Virus record (IMG/VR): IMGVR_UViG_3300043119_000438
Coordinates: 1-27,602 of that record
DNA from: a virus
Strand: one strand, 5' to 3'
Length of the DNA stretch: 27,602 nt
Positions 6,563 through 12,280 of this stretch are shown here, one piece after another. Each line of letters begins with the position of its first letter. The stretch's first letter is position 1. The position numbers were made by a program, and so were the translations under genes. The notes under the pieces are model-generated. The model was not told where the DNA came from. It made no database searches and saw only the letters and a program-made list of their open reading frames with translations.

Positions 6563-6694
6563 ACGAGTTTTGAACAATGGTTTAAATGGTATACAGGTTT
6601 ATCCGTTGAACAATTTAAGAACCTATCATTGTCAGATGAAAAATACGAAACAGAATTAAACAAATATCAAGAATTATATCAACGATTAAAGTAA
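6563..6694 (+). CDS. Tiny protein with apparent ACG start
   Basis: A GGAGGG ribosome site lies 6 nt before an in-frame ACG, and no ATG, GTG or TTG starts this frame at a usable place. From the ACG the frame reads (M)SFEQWFKWYTGLSVEQF and ends YQELYQRLK, 43 residues, clearly protein-like. Either translation starts at ACG (rare), or an ATG start has been lost by a T-to-C change and the gene is damaged. Confidence 0.5.
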   Translation, partial: TSFEQWFKWYTGLSVEQFKNLSLSDEKYETELNKYQELYQRLK

Positions 6695-6702
6695 ATAAAA
6701 AT

Positions 6703-6787
6703 AGTGTAGCACAAGCCGACCAAAGCTATTGAGATGCTACACTAACCACCAAAAGAGCGGTATAAATACTCTACACTATACCGTTCT
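6703..6787 (+). other. Two tandem hairpins
   Basis: AGTGTAGCA (6703-6711) pairs with TGCTACACT (6735-6743), 9 bp, loop 23 nt. AGAGCGGTATA (6754-6764) pairs with TATACCGTTCT (6777-6787), 11 bp with one G-U. They fill the gap between two small genes. There is no T-run after either, so they are not plain terminators. A small RNA, an mRNA-processing/stability element or a protein-binding site would fit. Confidence 0.55.
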
Positions 6788-6811
6788 ATTTGTCAATAGA
6801 GAGGTATAGAG

Positions 6812-6904
6812 ATGGAAAAAGTATTGTTTATCGGATTGTATGCGCTGGTATTTTTAATATTAGCTGGCATACTAGAGATAACATTTAAGAATCTTGATTT
6901 TTAG
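6812..6904 (+). CDS. Tiny single-span membrane protein
   Basis: 30 residues from an ATG with AGAGAGG upstream. Residues 4-24 (VLFIGLYALVFLILAGILEI) form one membrane segment, followed by TFKNLDF. Phage cargo operons often contain such mini-proteins; the function is unknown. The next gene has its own ribosome site 5 nt after this stop. Confidence 0.5.
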   Translation: MEKVLFIGLYALVFLILAGILEITFKNLDF

Positions 6905-6922
6905 ATTCGGAGGTATGGGGAT

Positions 6923-7090
6923 ATGATGAGGGATATAATAAATGCCACAAATAAAGTAAATGCAAGGGTTGTTGACTTAATGTTTATAGGGCATTCTCGG
7001 GGATTAAGTTCGGAGGAATATTTAGAACTACAAGAATTAGAAAGAATAGCGAAAGATATTGAAAAATGCATAAATAAAAACAAGGAGTGA
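6923..7090 (+). CDS. Small helical protein, weakly Spo0E-like
   Basis: 55 residues; ATG at 6923 (a second ATG follows directly) with GGAGG 9 nt upstream. It looks like a two-helix hairpin: residues about 5-23, a turn at HSRGLSSEEY, then a helix with LELQELERIAKDIEK. Length and layout recall Spo0E-type aspartyl phosphatases, but their SQELD signature is not intact (LQELE here), so the likeness may be chance. Confidence 0.5.
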   Translation: MMRDIINATNKVNARVVDLMFIGHSRGLSSEEYLELQELERIAKDIEKCINKNKE

Positions 7091-7094
7091 CAAA

Positions 7095-7277
7095 ATGAAA
7101 GAAGAACTAATACCGCTTACAGAGTATGCTAAAATGCATGGAATAACATCTGTAACAGCTAGACAAAGAGCAGCAAGAGGAAGTTTTAAAACAGCTAGAA
7201 AGATGGGTCGAGATTGGTTTATTGATAAAAACGAGCCATATGTCGATAATCGTTTCAAAAAGAAAACAGAGGAATAG
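7095..7277 (+). CDS. Small helix-turn-helix protein (excisionase-like)
   Basis: 60 residues, AAGGAG 8 nt before the ATG and 4 nt after the previous stop. LIPLTEYAKMHGITSVTARQ followed by RGSFKTARKMGRDWFIDKN is the MerR/excisionase-type HTH with its wing. The basic C-terminus (NRFKKKTEE) fits DNA binding. As last gene of the cargo operon it could regulate that operon or the divergent terS side. No integrase is seen nearby, so a true excisionase role is not supported. Confidence 0.7.
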   Translation: MKEELIPLTEYAKMHGITSVTARQRAARGSFKTARKMGRDWFIDKNEPYVDNRFKKKTEE

Positions 7278-7292
7278 TTCCCCTGTTTTTTT
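7263..7292 (+). terminator. Terminator of the cargo operon, formerly bidirectional
   Basis: AACAG-AGG and CC-CCTGTT form a hairpin followed by seven T. On the minus strand the same hairpin is followed by TTTTCTTTTTG. Before the IS insertion it would have served both converging operons. The HTH gene's stop codon lies inside the stem-loop. Confidence 0.75.
7285..7292. repeat. Target-site duplication, left copy
   Basis: GTTTTTTT, identical to 8772-8779 on the other side of the insertion sequence. An 8-bp duplication is normal for the IS256 family. The T-rich word makes this less informative alone, but both copies abut the inverted repeats exactly. Confidence 0.8.
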
Positions 7293-7321
7293 GAGAGTGT
7301 GAAATAATCTCTGTAAAATAA
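7293..7321 (+). repeat. IS left inverted repeat
   Basis: Begins GAGAGTGTGAAATAATCTCT and pairs with the right end at 22 of 29 positions. Just inside it lies another inverted pair (TTTCTAAG..CATATAT at 7336-7352 with ATATATGCTTAGAAA at 7377-7391). Confidence 0.85.
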
Positions 7322-7392
7322 CTTTCTATGATAAATTTCTAAGCACATATATAAAATAATAAAGTAACGAATTATCATATATGCTTAGAAAC

Positions 7393-7421
7393 AGTATAAT
7401 TAAAAGTTTATAGTATGTCAA
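7393..7421 (-). promoter_or_regulatory. Outward-facing promoter at the IS left end
   Basis: On the minus strand TTGACA (7421-7416), 17 nt, then TATACT (7398-7393). It points out of the element towards the 3' end of the cargo operon, antisense to the HTH gene. The terminator at 7263-7292, which also works on this strand, may stop it. Confidence 0.55.
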
Positions 7422-7454
7422 CTAACACCCTACTAAAAGGGTGTTAGCTTTTTT
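7422..7454 (+). terminator. IS-internal terminator
   Basis: CTAACACCCT and AGGGTGTTAG form a perfect 10-bp stem with a 6-nt loop, followed by CTTTTTT. It faces transcription entering the IS from the cargo side and shields the transposase gene from antisense reading. Confidence 0.75.
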
Positions 7455-7466
7455 GAACTAAAATTG

Positions 7467-8690
7467 CTATCTAAGTCGACCTTCAAACATAATTGAAAGT
7501 TCACCATAAACCTTGCCCCAATTTCTTAATGGCATAGTCCACTTTTTAGTAGCTTCAAATGTAGATAAATACAATGCCTTAAGAAGGGAAATATCACTAG
7601 GAAACACACTTCTCTGGCGGTTTAATCTACGGTATGTACTGTTTAAACTTTCGATAGCATTTGTGGTATATATTACTTTTCTTACTTCAGCTGAATACTT
7701 GAAAATTGGGCTTATTACATCCCAGTTAGCTTCCCAACTTTTCATTGCATTAGGATAATGAGCATTCCAGGTTTCTGTAACCTCAAGCATACGCTCATAA
7801 CCATTAACTTCGCTAGGAGCCTGATAGATGGTTTTTAGATCTGCAGCAAATTTCTTTTTATCTTTATCAGCAACATATTTCAATGTATTTCTAACTTGAT
7901 GCACTATGCAACGTTGATATTCTGTATTAGGAAATGCTGCATTTACGGCTTCTTTCATTCCTGTCAAACCATCAGCGCATAGAATCAGAATATCCTTTAC
8001 ACCTCTGTTTTTTAGTTCGTTGAGAGTGCTTAACCAGAACTTGCTGCTTTCATTTTCGCCAATTTGAATACTTAACACTTCTTTATGTCCTTCATCATTA
8101 ATTCCCAATACTACATAAGCTGCAAGCTTTTGAATTACATTGTTGTTACGTACCGAAAAATGAACAGCATCTACAAATACTATTGGATAGACTTTTGAAA
8201 GAGGGCGATGTTGCCAGTCCTCTATCTCAGGAAGAAGTTTATCTGTAATATCTGATATTAATCCTTCGCTTACTTCGAAGCCATAAATATCTTCAATTTG
8301 CTCTGAAATTTGACGTGTTGATAGTCCTTTAGCATACATTGATATTATCTTATCTTCAATATGAGAAATGTCCTTCTGACGTTTTTTTACGATCTGTGGT
8401 TCAAAAGAAGATTCCCTGTCTTGAGGGACTTCAATATCAAACTCACCATACTTACTTCTAACAGATTTTGACTTTAGCCCGTTGCGTGCATTGCTGTTGA
8501 CTGAGCGTTCATATGCCTCATAACCTAAATGGTTGTCCATTTCTGCCTCAAGCATACTTTCGATTGTTCCGCCCAAAAGATCTTTTAATGCATCTTGGAT
8601 ATCATCTGCTGTCTTAATGTCATATTCATTAATTAATGACGCGATGATATTTTGTTTTCCTTCTGATAATCTTGTCCTTCTCTTTGCCAT
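7467..8690 (-). CDS. IS256-family transposase
   Basis: 407 residues, full length, with TAGGAGG 8 nt before the ATG. Order of parts: N-terminal DNA-binding region with LGGTIESMLEAEMDNHLGY and a Ser/Asn-rich NARNG motif; HTH-like LSTRQISEQIEDIYG (about 123-137); then the DDE catalytic residues D174 (VFVDAVHF), D240 (LILCADGL) and E347 (TTNAIESLN). The C-x2-H motif (CIVH, 261-264) typical of the family lies between the second D and the E. Moves the element by cut-and-paste or copy-out. No frameshift or stop. Confidence 0.95.
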   Translation of the reverse strand: MAKRRTRLSEGKQNIIASLINEYDIKTADDIQDALKDLLGGTIESMLEAEMDNHLGYEAYERSVNSNARNGLKSKSVRSKYGEFDIEVPQDRESSFEPQIVKKRQKDISHIEDKIISMYAKGLSTRQISEQIEDIYGFEVSEGLISDITDKLLPEIEDWQHRPLSKVYPIVFVDAVHFSVRNNNVIQKLAAYVVLGINDEGHKEVLSIQIGENESSKFWLSTLNELKNRGVKDILILCADGLTGMKEAVNAAFPNTEYQRCIVHQVRNTLKYVADKDKKKFAADLKTIYQAPSEVNGYERMLEVTETWNAHYPNAMKSWEANWDVISPIFKYSAEVRKVIYTTNAIESLNSTYRRLNRQRSVFPSDISLLKALYLSTFEATKKWTMPLRNWGKVYGELSIMFEGRLR

Positions 8691-8742
8691 AAAAAAAGCC
8701 TCCTATAATTTTTATTTTATCATAGAAAGCTATTTTTTAAAA

Positions 8743-8771
8743 TTAATTTACAGACTTTTCTTCACAGGCTC
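8743..8771 (-). repeat. IS right inverted repeat
   Basis: On the minus strand begins GAGCCTGTGAAGAAAAGTCT; matches the left end at 22 of 29 positions, with conserved TGTGAA and TCTGTAAA blocks. Confidence 0.85.
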
Positions 8772-8779
8772 GTTTTTTT
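8772..8779. repeat. Target-site duplication, right copy
   Basis: GTTTTTTT, identical to 7285-7292. Its last two bases are part of the stop codon of the late-regulator gene (8778-8780), so the insertion left that gene intact by the smallest margin. Confidence 0.8.
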
Positions 8780-9245
8780 ATTTTAACATCTTATTTATTT
8801 CTTTAAACATATTAGATTGCTGTACATACCAAGCTTTTAAGCCTCGCCATGTATGCGGATTCTCTTTTTTATCAATCTCCATTATCTTGTCCCAACTAAG
8901 ATTTTGGAAATATTTCTTTTCTGCAATTTCTCTATGTACAGGTTTTAAGTTGTCAATAATCCTTTCGATTTCTCGTTTTTCTTCGTAGTAATTTTGTATT
9001 CTGTTGTTTAAATATTCCACCTGGTCCGCGAATGTTTCTTTTAACTTTTCTATCCTAGCTGCTGAATTAAATGTCTTGTCTGATATCCCTGTCCCATGTG
9101 GCATATCGCTTATTGCAGAGATTCCAACATCATAATTTACGCTTATTTTGTCTCGTACTTCTTGCAGTTCCTTTTCGCAGTCAGCAATCCATCTATCAAT
9201 GTTTTTGTAGTTATAGAGCATTTTTTTTATATCTTCGGTAGTCAA
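8778..9245 (-). CDS. ArpU/sigma-like late-gene regulator
   Basis: 155 residues from a TTG start, with GGAGG 7 nt before it. The N-terminal 90 residues are helical and charged. Residues about 96-150 read ERIIDNLKPVHREIAEKKYFQNLSW, then a second helix, resembling sigma region 4 as in ArpU/RinA-type phage activators. It is the last gene of the early operon, the usual place for the activator of packaging and late genes; target sites near terS are possible. Its stop overlaps the IS target duplication, and its terminator is now on the far side of the IS. Confidence 0.65.
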   Translation of the reverse strand: MTTEDIKKMLYNYKNIDRWIADCEKELQEVRDKISVNYDVGISAISDMPHGTGISDKTFNSAARIEKLKETFADQVEYLNNRIQNYYEEKREIERIIDNLKPVHREIAEKKYFQNLSWDKIMEIDKKENPHTWRGLKAWYVQQSNMFKEINKMLK

Positions 9246-9248
9246 TCT

Positions 9249-9449
9249 TTACACCTCCACTATTAACCCTGGATTCCTCAAATAATCATTCTTGTCGATA
9301 GTCTCTTTTCTTACATTCCCTTTATCGTTCACATACTCAAAAGTGCAAAAGTGTTCATTTTCAAATATTTTCTTAGCCTTGTACTCTTTTTTAATTAATC
9401 TTTCATCAAGAGTTTGTATGAGTATTTTGATTTTGTATAGCTTATCCAT
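9249..9449 (-). CDS. Small phage protein, unknown function
   Basis: 66 residues; AGGAG 9 nt before the ATG, immediately after the stop of the preceding gene. Highly charged, mostly beta-like (IFENEHFCTFEYVNDKGNV). No motif recognised. The 3-nt gap to the late regulator suggests coupled translation. Confidence 0.6.
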   Translation of the reverse strand: MDKLYKIKILIQTLDERLIKKEYKAKKIFENEHFCTFEYVNDKGNVRKETIDKNDYLRNPGLIVEV

Positions 9450-10025
9450 CTAATCAGCTCCTTTAATACCCAACAAAGCCTTTATATGCTCGATATACAT
9501 CAAGCCGTCTATCATTTCTTCCTGTAAGTATTCTAGCCTTGTTTTCATATCCATTTTGAGATTATCTTCTAGTACTTGTCCGTAATGCTTTATGCCTTTA
9601 TCTGTTTGCCTTTGTTGCATCTTACATATATTATCCCAATAGGAGTGTTTCGACTGACCGATAAGGCTTTTATATTCTTTGTTTATCAAAATAGATTTAG
9701 TAACACTGTTTTCATCTATTTTAGATGTGTCTGCTGTTTCTAATGGCCCCCAGTATGTAGGCTCTATTAACCCTATTCCACTTAAACAATTACCGCATGC
9801 ACTAGAACCTTTATTCACGCAATTATCACAAGTTTTATTTTCTTCTTCCACTAATTCAAATTTAGAAGTGAATCCATCGCACAAATCATCAATGTTGCTA
9901 TATTCATTCCTACAAAGTTCACCATCATCATCTTCAAATTTCCCATTTACAACATCATAAATCTTACCTTTCGTATGAAATTTTCCTTTGTCGTCAATAC
10001 ATCTTACCTTGGCATTCCAACCCAT
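9450..10025 (-). CDS. Phage protein with Cys cluster and MazG-like C-terminus
   Basis: 191 residues. The N-terminus has an SH3-like beta segment (WNAKVRCIDDKGKFHTKGKIYDVV). A cysteine cluster CDNCVNKGSSACGNC follows at about residues 66-80. The C-terminal 60 residues read RQTDKGIKHYGQVLEDN and YLQEEMIDGLMYIEHIKAL, the E-E-x2-D pattern of small all-alpha NTP pyrophosphohydrolase-like domains (MazG/dUTPase-2 superfamily). Such domains hydrolyse nucleotides or house-clean pools. It overlaps the next upstream gene by 1 nt. The enzymatic role is inferred. Confidence 0.6.
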   Translation of the reverse strand: MGWNAKVRCIDDKGKFHTKGKIYDVVNGKFEDDDGELCRNEYSNIDDLCDGFTSKFELVEEENKTCDNCVNKGSSACGNCLSGIGLIEPTYWGPLETADTSKIDENSVTKSILINKEYKSLIGQSKHSYWDNICKMQQRQTDKGIKHYGQVLEDNLKMDMKTRLEYLQEEMIDGLMYIEHIKALLGIKGAD

Positions 10026-10309
10026 TATATCGCCCCTTCGTAGTATATTTTCTTACCATTTTTCAATCCATGTTGTCGCTCAATCTTCGCCCCTTTGCTA
10101 TCTTCCCAATCTTTTAGCATGTAGAGTGCATCTGCTACATCGACCATTGCTAAATCAATATGCATGTGCTGTTCATAACTCAATCCCGCTTTTATCCAGC
10201 AAGGATTTAATGCTATATGTCCCATGGCAGTTAGCTTGTCCTCTGCTTTTTTAAATTTCTCCATGTAATTAAAATCATTTGATATTCCACCACTTATATA
10301 GACCTTCAT
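10025..10309 (-). CDS. DUF4406 protein (nucleoside 2-deoxyribosyltransferase-like)
   Basis: 94 residues. It opens with MKVYISGGISND (the phosphate/nucleobase-binding loop), followed by AEDKLTAMGHIALNP, then MHIDLAMVDVADALYMLKDWEDSKGA and a closing ERQHGLKNGKKIYY. This is the DUF4406 subgroup of the nucleoside 2-deoxyribosyltransferase fold, with the D-x-A-M-x-x-x-D block in place. It may act on nucleotides for phage DNA. It lies next to the MazG-like gene, a fitting partner. Confidence 0.8.
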   Translation of the reverse strand: MKVYISGGISNDFNYMEKFKKAEDKLTAMGHIALNPCWIKAGLSYEQHMHIDLAMVDVADALYMLKDWEDSKGAKIERQHGLKNGKKIYYEGAI

Positions 10310-10327
10310 TATTTTTTCTCCATATTT

Positions 10328-10522
10328 TTAATTTTTAACTATCTCTAAAACACATCTATACTCTATGCCATCATTATCCGCATGCATATCTATGCTTATA
10401 TTTTTAAGTATCTCATTCGCCAAAGACCTTGCTAAATACTTTTTAGCTAATTCTTTTCTGTTGTCCGATGGTATACGCTGTATATCTAAATTATTAAATT
10501 TGTAACTTACTCCTATTTTCAT
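10328..10522 (-). CDS. Small phage protein, unknown function
   Basis: 64 residues; the ATG at 10522 is preceded by GGAGG with 6 nt spacing; an ATG five codons upstream lies before that site. Contains FNNLDIQRIPSDNRKELAKK and an acidic-polar tail. No family recognised. It starts within the last codon of the previous gene. Confidence 0.55.
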   Translation of the reverse strand: MKIGVSYKFNNLDIQRIPSDNRKELAKKYLARSLANEILKNISIDMHADNDGIEYRCVLEIVKN

Positions 10523-10523
10523 T

Positions 10524-10712
10524 TTAGACCTCCACATCTTTAATCTTAACTATCCTCACGCTACTCTTAGCCTTCAAATCCTTTAACTCTACTAAATGTT
10601 GCCACTCTCTGCCATTTAACCGCAGTATGTAAGCTGTAATTTTATAATTGGTATTATCATACTTTACGATTGTTTTGCTCGTTATTGCCTGTTTTACGTC
10701 TTTTAGTTCCAT
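10524..10712 (-). CDS. Small phage protein, unknown function
   Basis: 62 residues rich in Lys and Val, with a beta-type pattern (TIVKYDNTNYKITAYILRLN, HLVELKDLKAKSSVRIVKI). It may be an OB- or SH3-like fold. The next gene downstream starts inside its last codons. Confidence 0.5.
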   Translation of the reverse strand: MELKDVKQAITSKTIVKYDNTNYKITAYILRLNGREWQHLVELKDLKAKSSVRIVKIKDVEV

Positions 10713-10715
10713 TGG

Positions 10716-10829
10716 CTACTTCCTGTTCAAGGTGTGCTTTTCTCTAAAATCCATAATTCGGTTACCTATTTTACAAGTCGGAAGTAAATAGCTATATAAT
10801 TGTATTTTGCATAATATTTTATCTATCAT
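10716..10829 (-). CDS. Small ORF after the RusA gene
   Basis: 37 residues starting at an ATG with GGGAGG 7 nt upstream and overlapping the end of rusA by 11 nt in another frame. The product reads MIDKILCKIQLYSYLLPT and ends HTLNRK. The strong ribosome site supports it; the composition is not distinctive. Confidence 0.45.
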   Translation of the reverse strand: MIDKILCKIQLYSYLLPTCKIGNRIMDFREKHTLNRK

Positions 10830-11181
10830 TTTCAACCTCCCATATTTCAATAATAATGTTTTTGCCCTCATGAAATTTCTGTCTAACTTCCGTTACATAT
10901 TTTCGTTTATCGTCCTCTATTAAGTAACCTTTTAATCCATCTACAAGCATCTTTGTTATATATCCATGATTGTCACAATCTAATTTATCATTGTAGCTAA
11001 TACTTATTATTACAGGGCGTTTAAATAGCTTTTTAGGCACATGTTGTGCTATCATGGAGTAATACATCAATTCGTGTATTTCTTTAGCTTGTTTCTGCCT
11101 TTTAGTCCAATGTATGCCCGAATATATTTTGTTCATGCCATATTGTCCATCAACTTTTAGTGGTATTTCTATTTTAATCAT
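10819..11181 (-). CDS. rusA: RusA-type Holliday junction resolvase
   Basis: 120 residues, the normal RusA size. Motif block KLDCDNHGYITKMLVDGLKG, followed by LIEDDKRKYV, holds the D-x-D-N...K...D-x-L...D-D pattern whose acidic residues bind metal at the active site of the dimer. RusA resolves four-way junctions in phage recombination and replication. Its start follows the previous stop directly. It is grouped with ssb in the replication operon. Confidence 0.88.
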   Translation of the reverse strand: MIKIEIPLKVDGQYGMNKIYSGIHWTKRQKQAKEIHELMYYSMIAQHVPKKLFKRPVIISISYNDKLDCDNHGYITKMLVDGLKGYLIEDDKRKYVTEVRQKFHEGKNIIIEIWEVENDR

Positions 11182-11415
11182 TTAATCACCTTCCAAAATT
11201 TCATTTATCACACATACTGGCAATATTACATGACATTCAATTATTAATTCTTTTGATAGTTCTTCGGCTGTAAAAACATTACCAAGACCTTTAATACCCT
11301 GTTTTACTGCTGTTACAGTTAAACAATCGTCCATGTAAGCCTTTACTGTAAAATCAATATATTCTTCTAGAAATGGTCTTAGCCTTTCTCTTATTTCTCT
11401 TGTGAAAGTGTACAT
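11182..11415 (-). CDS. Small phage protein, unknown function
   Basis: 77 residues from the ATG at 11415, preceded by AAGGAGG with 5 nt spacing; a longer in-frame start upstream lies before this site. Sequence includes EIRERLRPFLEEYIDFTVKA and a hydrophobic C-terminus with VILPVCVINEIL. Ends at the rusA start. No family recognised. Confidence 0.55.
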   Translation of the reverse strand: MYTFTREIRERLRPFLEEYIDFTVKAYMDDCLTVTAVKQGIKGLGNVFTAEELSKELIIECHVILPVCVINEILEGD

Positions 11416-11427
11416 TATTCCTCCTTT

Positions 11428-11451
11428 GGAAGTCACCTTTCGGCAACTTCC
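11428..11451 (-). promoter_or_regulatory. GNRA-loop hairpin just before a ribosome site
   Basis: On the minus strand GGAAGUUGCC and GGUGACUUCC pair over ten consecutive positions (two G-U) around a GAAA tetraloop. It sits between two genes, 3 nt before the ribosome site of the gene at 11415. It could set mRNA stability, processing or translation of that gene. It has no T tail and is not a terminator. Confidence 0.55.
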
Positions 11452-11463
11452 TTTGTTATCTTA

Positions 11464-11787
11464 TCAATCCATCAAGTCAAAATGAATTACATCATATCCT
11501 TTATTTTTCAATACTTCTGCAAATTTATCTCTAACTCTAGTTCTGTCATTTCCTTGATTGCCACCGCTTGTATTAAGCATATAACCCATGCCTATCCACG
11601 CTCTTTTACCTTTGCAATATAAACCAGCGTTTTTTATTGATTCAAGAACTTTTTCTTCTCTCCAACCCTTTAATCTTAAAAATGTTGCATCAAGATTGCA
11701 TGTTCCTCCATCATTGCCCGTTTGAGCTTTTAAAGCTTCTTGATATGCTTCTTTTAAATCTATTGTTAATTGTTCGTATTTGTCCAT
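11464..11787 (-). CDS. Conserved-looking phage protein, unknown function
   Basis: 107 residues from the ATG at 11787 with GGGAGG at good spacing; the longer frame upstream has no ribosome site. The middle reads FLRLKGWREEKVLESIKNAG, followed by CKGKRAWIGMGYMLNTSGGNQGNDRTR, a Gly-rich basic loop, and a C-terminal AEVLKNKGYDVIHFD. Lies next to ssb; perhaps a nucleic-acid-associated protein, but this is a guess. Confidence 0.6.
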   Translation of the reverse strand: MDKYEQLTIDLKEAYQEALKAQTGNDGGTCNLDATFLRLKGWREEKVLESIKNAGLYCKGKRAWIGMGYMLNTSGGNQGNDRTRVRDKFAEVLKNKGYDVIHFDLMD

Positions 11788-11797
11788 AATTTCCTCC

Positions 11798-11857
11798 CTA
11801 ACAAGCTTCTGCAAGCCATGTATAATTTTTGTTTCGTTCTTCGTCATCTTTGTCCAT
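11798..11857 (-). CDS. Very small ORF between ssb and the next gene
   Basis: 19 residues: starts at an ATG with GGAGGG 6 nt upstream and ends 10 nt before the next gene's ATG. Product begins MDKDDEERNKNYTWLAEAC. Either a leader peptide or a decayed gene. Confidence 0.35.
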   Translation of the reverse strand: MDKDDEERNKNYTWLAEAC

Positions 11858-11866
11858 ATTTCCCTC

Positions 11867-12280
11867 CTAAAATGGCACATCATTCATATTATCTACTGGC
11901 TGAAATATATCCTCTTCCCCTAGGAAATCATCAAAGCTGTTAGTCTGTGGTTTAGCTTGTCCATCTGATTTCTTGTCTAAAAATTCAATTTGATTTACAA
12001 TTAAGTCCGTTGTATAGGCTTTTCCAGAACCGTCCTTTTTATCGTAAGAGCCTAATTGAATTTTTCCATCTATCAAAACTTTTGAACCCTTTTGTGTATA
12101 ATTTGCAATAGCTTCTGCTGTTTTTGCAAACGCTGTACAATTAAAATAGCTAACTGTTTTCTTGTCTCCCCAACCTTCGTTGTTTGCTATAGTGAACTTT
12201 ACAACAGCCATTCCTGTCGATGGTACAAATTTTAATTCGCTGTCTTTAGTGAGATTTCCTGTAACTACAAATTTGTTCAT
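11867..12280 (-). CDS. ssb: Single-stranded DNA-binding protein
   Basis: 137 residues. Begins MNKFVVTGNLTKDSELKF, with the OB-fold strands TGMAVVKFTIANNEGWGDKK and TVSYFNCTAFAKTAEAIANY, then GSKVLIDGKIQLGSYDKKDG. A flexible linker and an acidic tip ending NMNDVPF follow; this is the tail that recruits partner proteins. Coats ssDNA in phage replication and works with RecT. Ribosome site AAAGGAG. Its start overlaps the end of the homing endonuclease gene. Confidence 0.95.
   Translation of the reverse strand: MNKFVVTGNLTKDSELKFVPSTGMAVVKFTIANNEGWGDKKTVSYFNCTAFAKTAEAIANYTQKGSKVLIDGKIQLGSYDKKDGSGKAYTTDLIVNQIEFLDKKSDGQAKPQTNSFDDFLGEEDIFQPVDNMNDVPF

Larger units (their letters stand above)
7293..8771 (-). 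mobile_element. Complete IS256-family insertion sequence, 1479 bp
   Basis: Bounded by terminal inverted repeats (7293-7321 and 8743-8771, 22 of 29 matching, both beginning GAG..TGTGAA) and flanked by GTTTTTTT on each side. A subterminal 14-mer CTTTCTATGATAAA is also repeated inverted (7322-7335 and 8716-8729). It contains one intact transposase gene. It sits in the T-tract of a terminator between the cargo operon and the early operon. Ends, duplication and open frame together suggest a recent insertion that may still be active. Confidence 0.92.

Noticed and set aside
6923-7090. Confident Spo0E phosphatase call
   Set aside because: Length and two-helix layout fit, but the SQELD signature is not intact, so only a weak resemblance is recorded.
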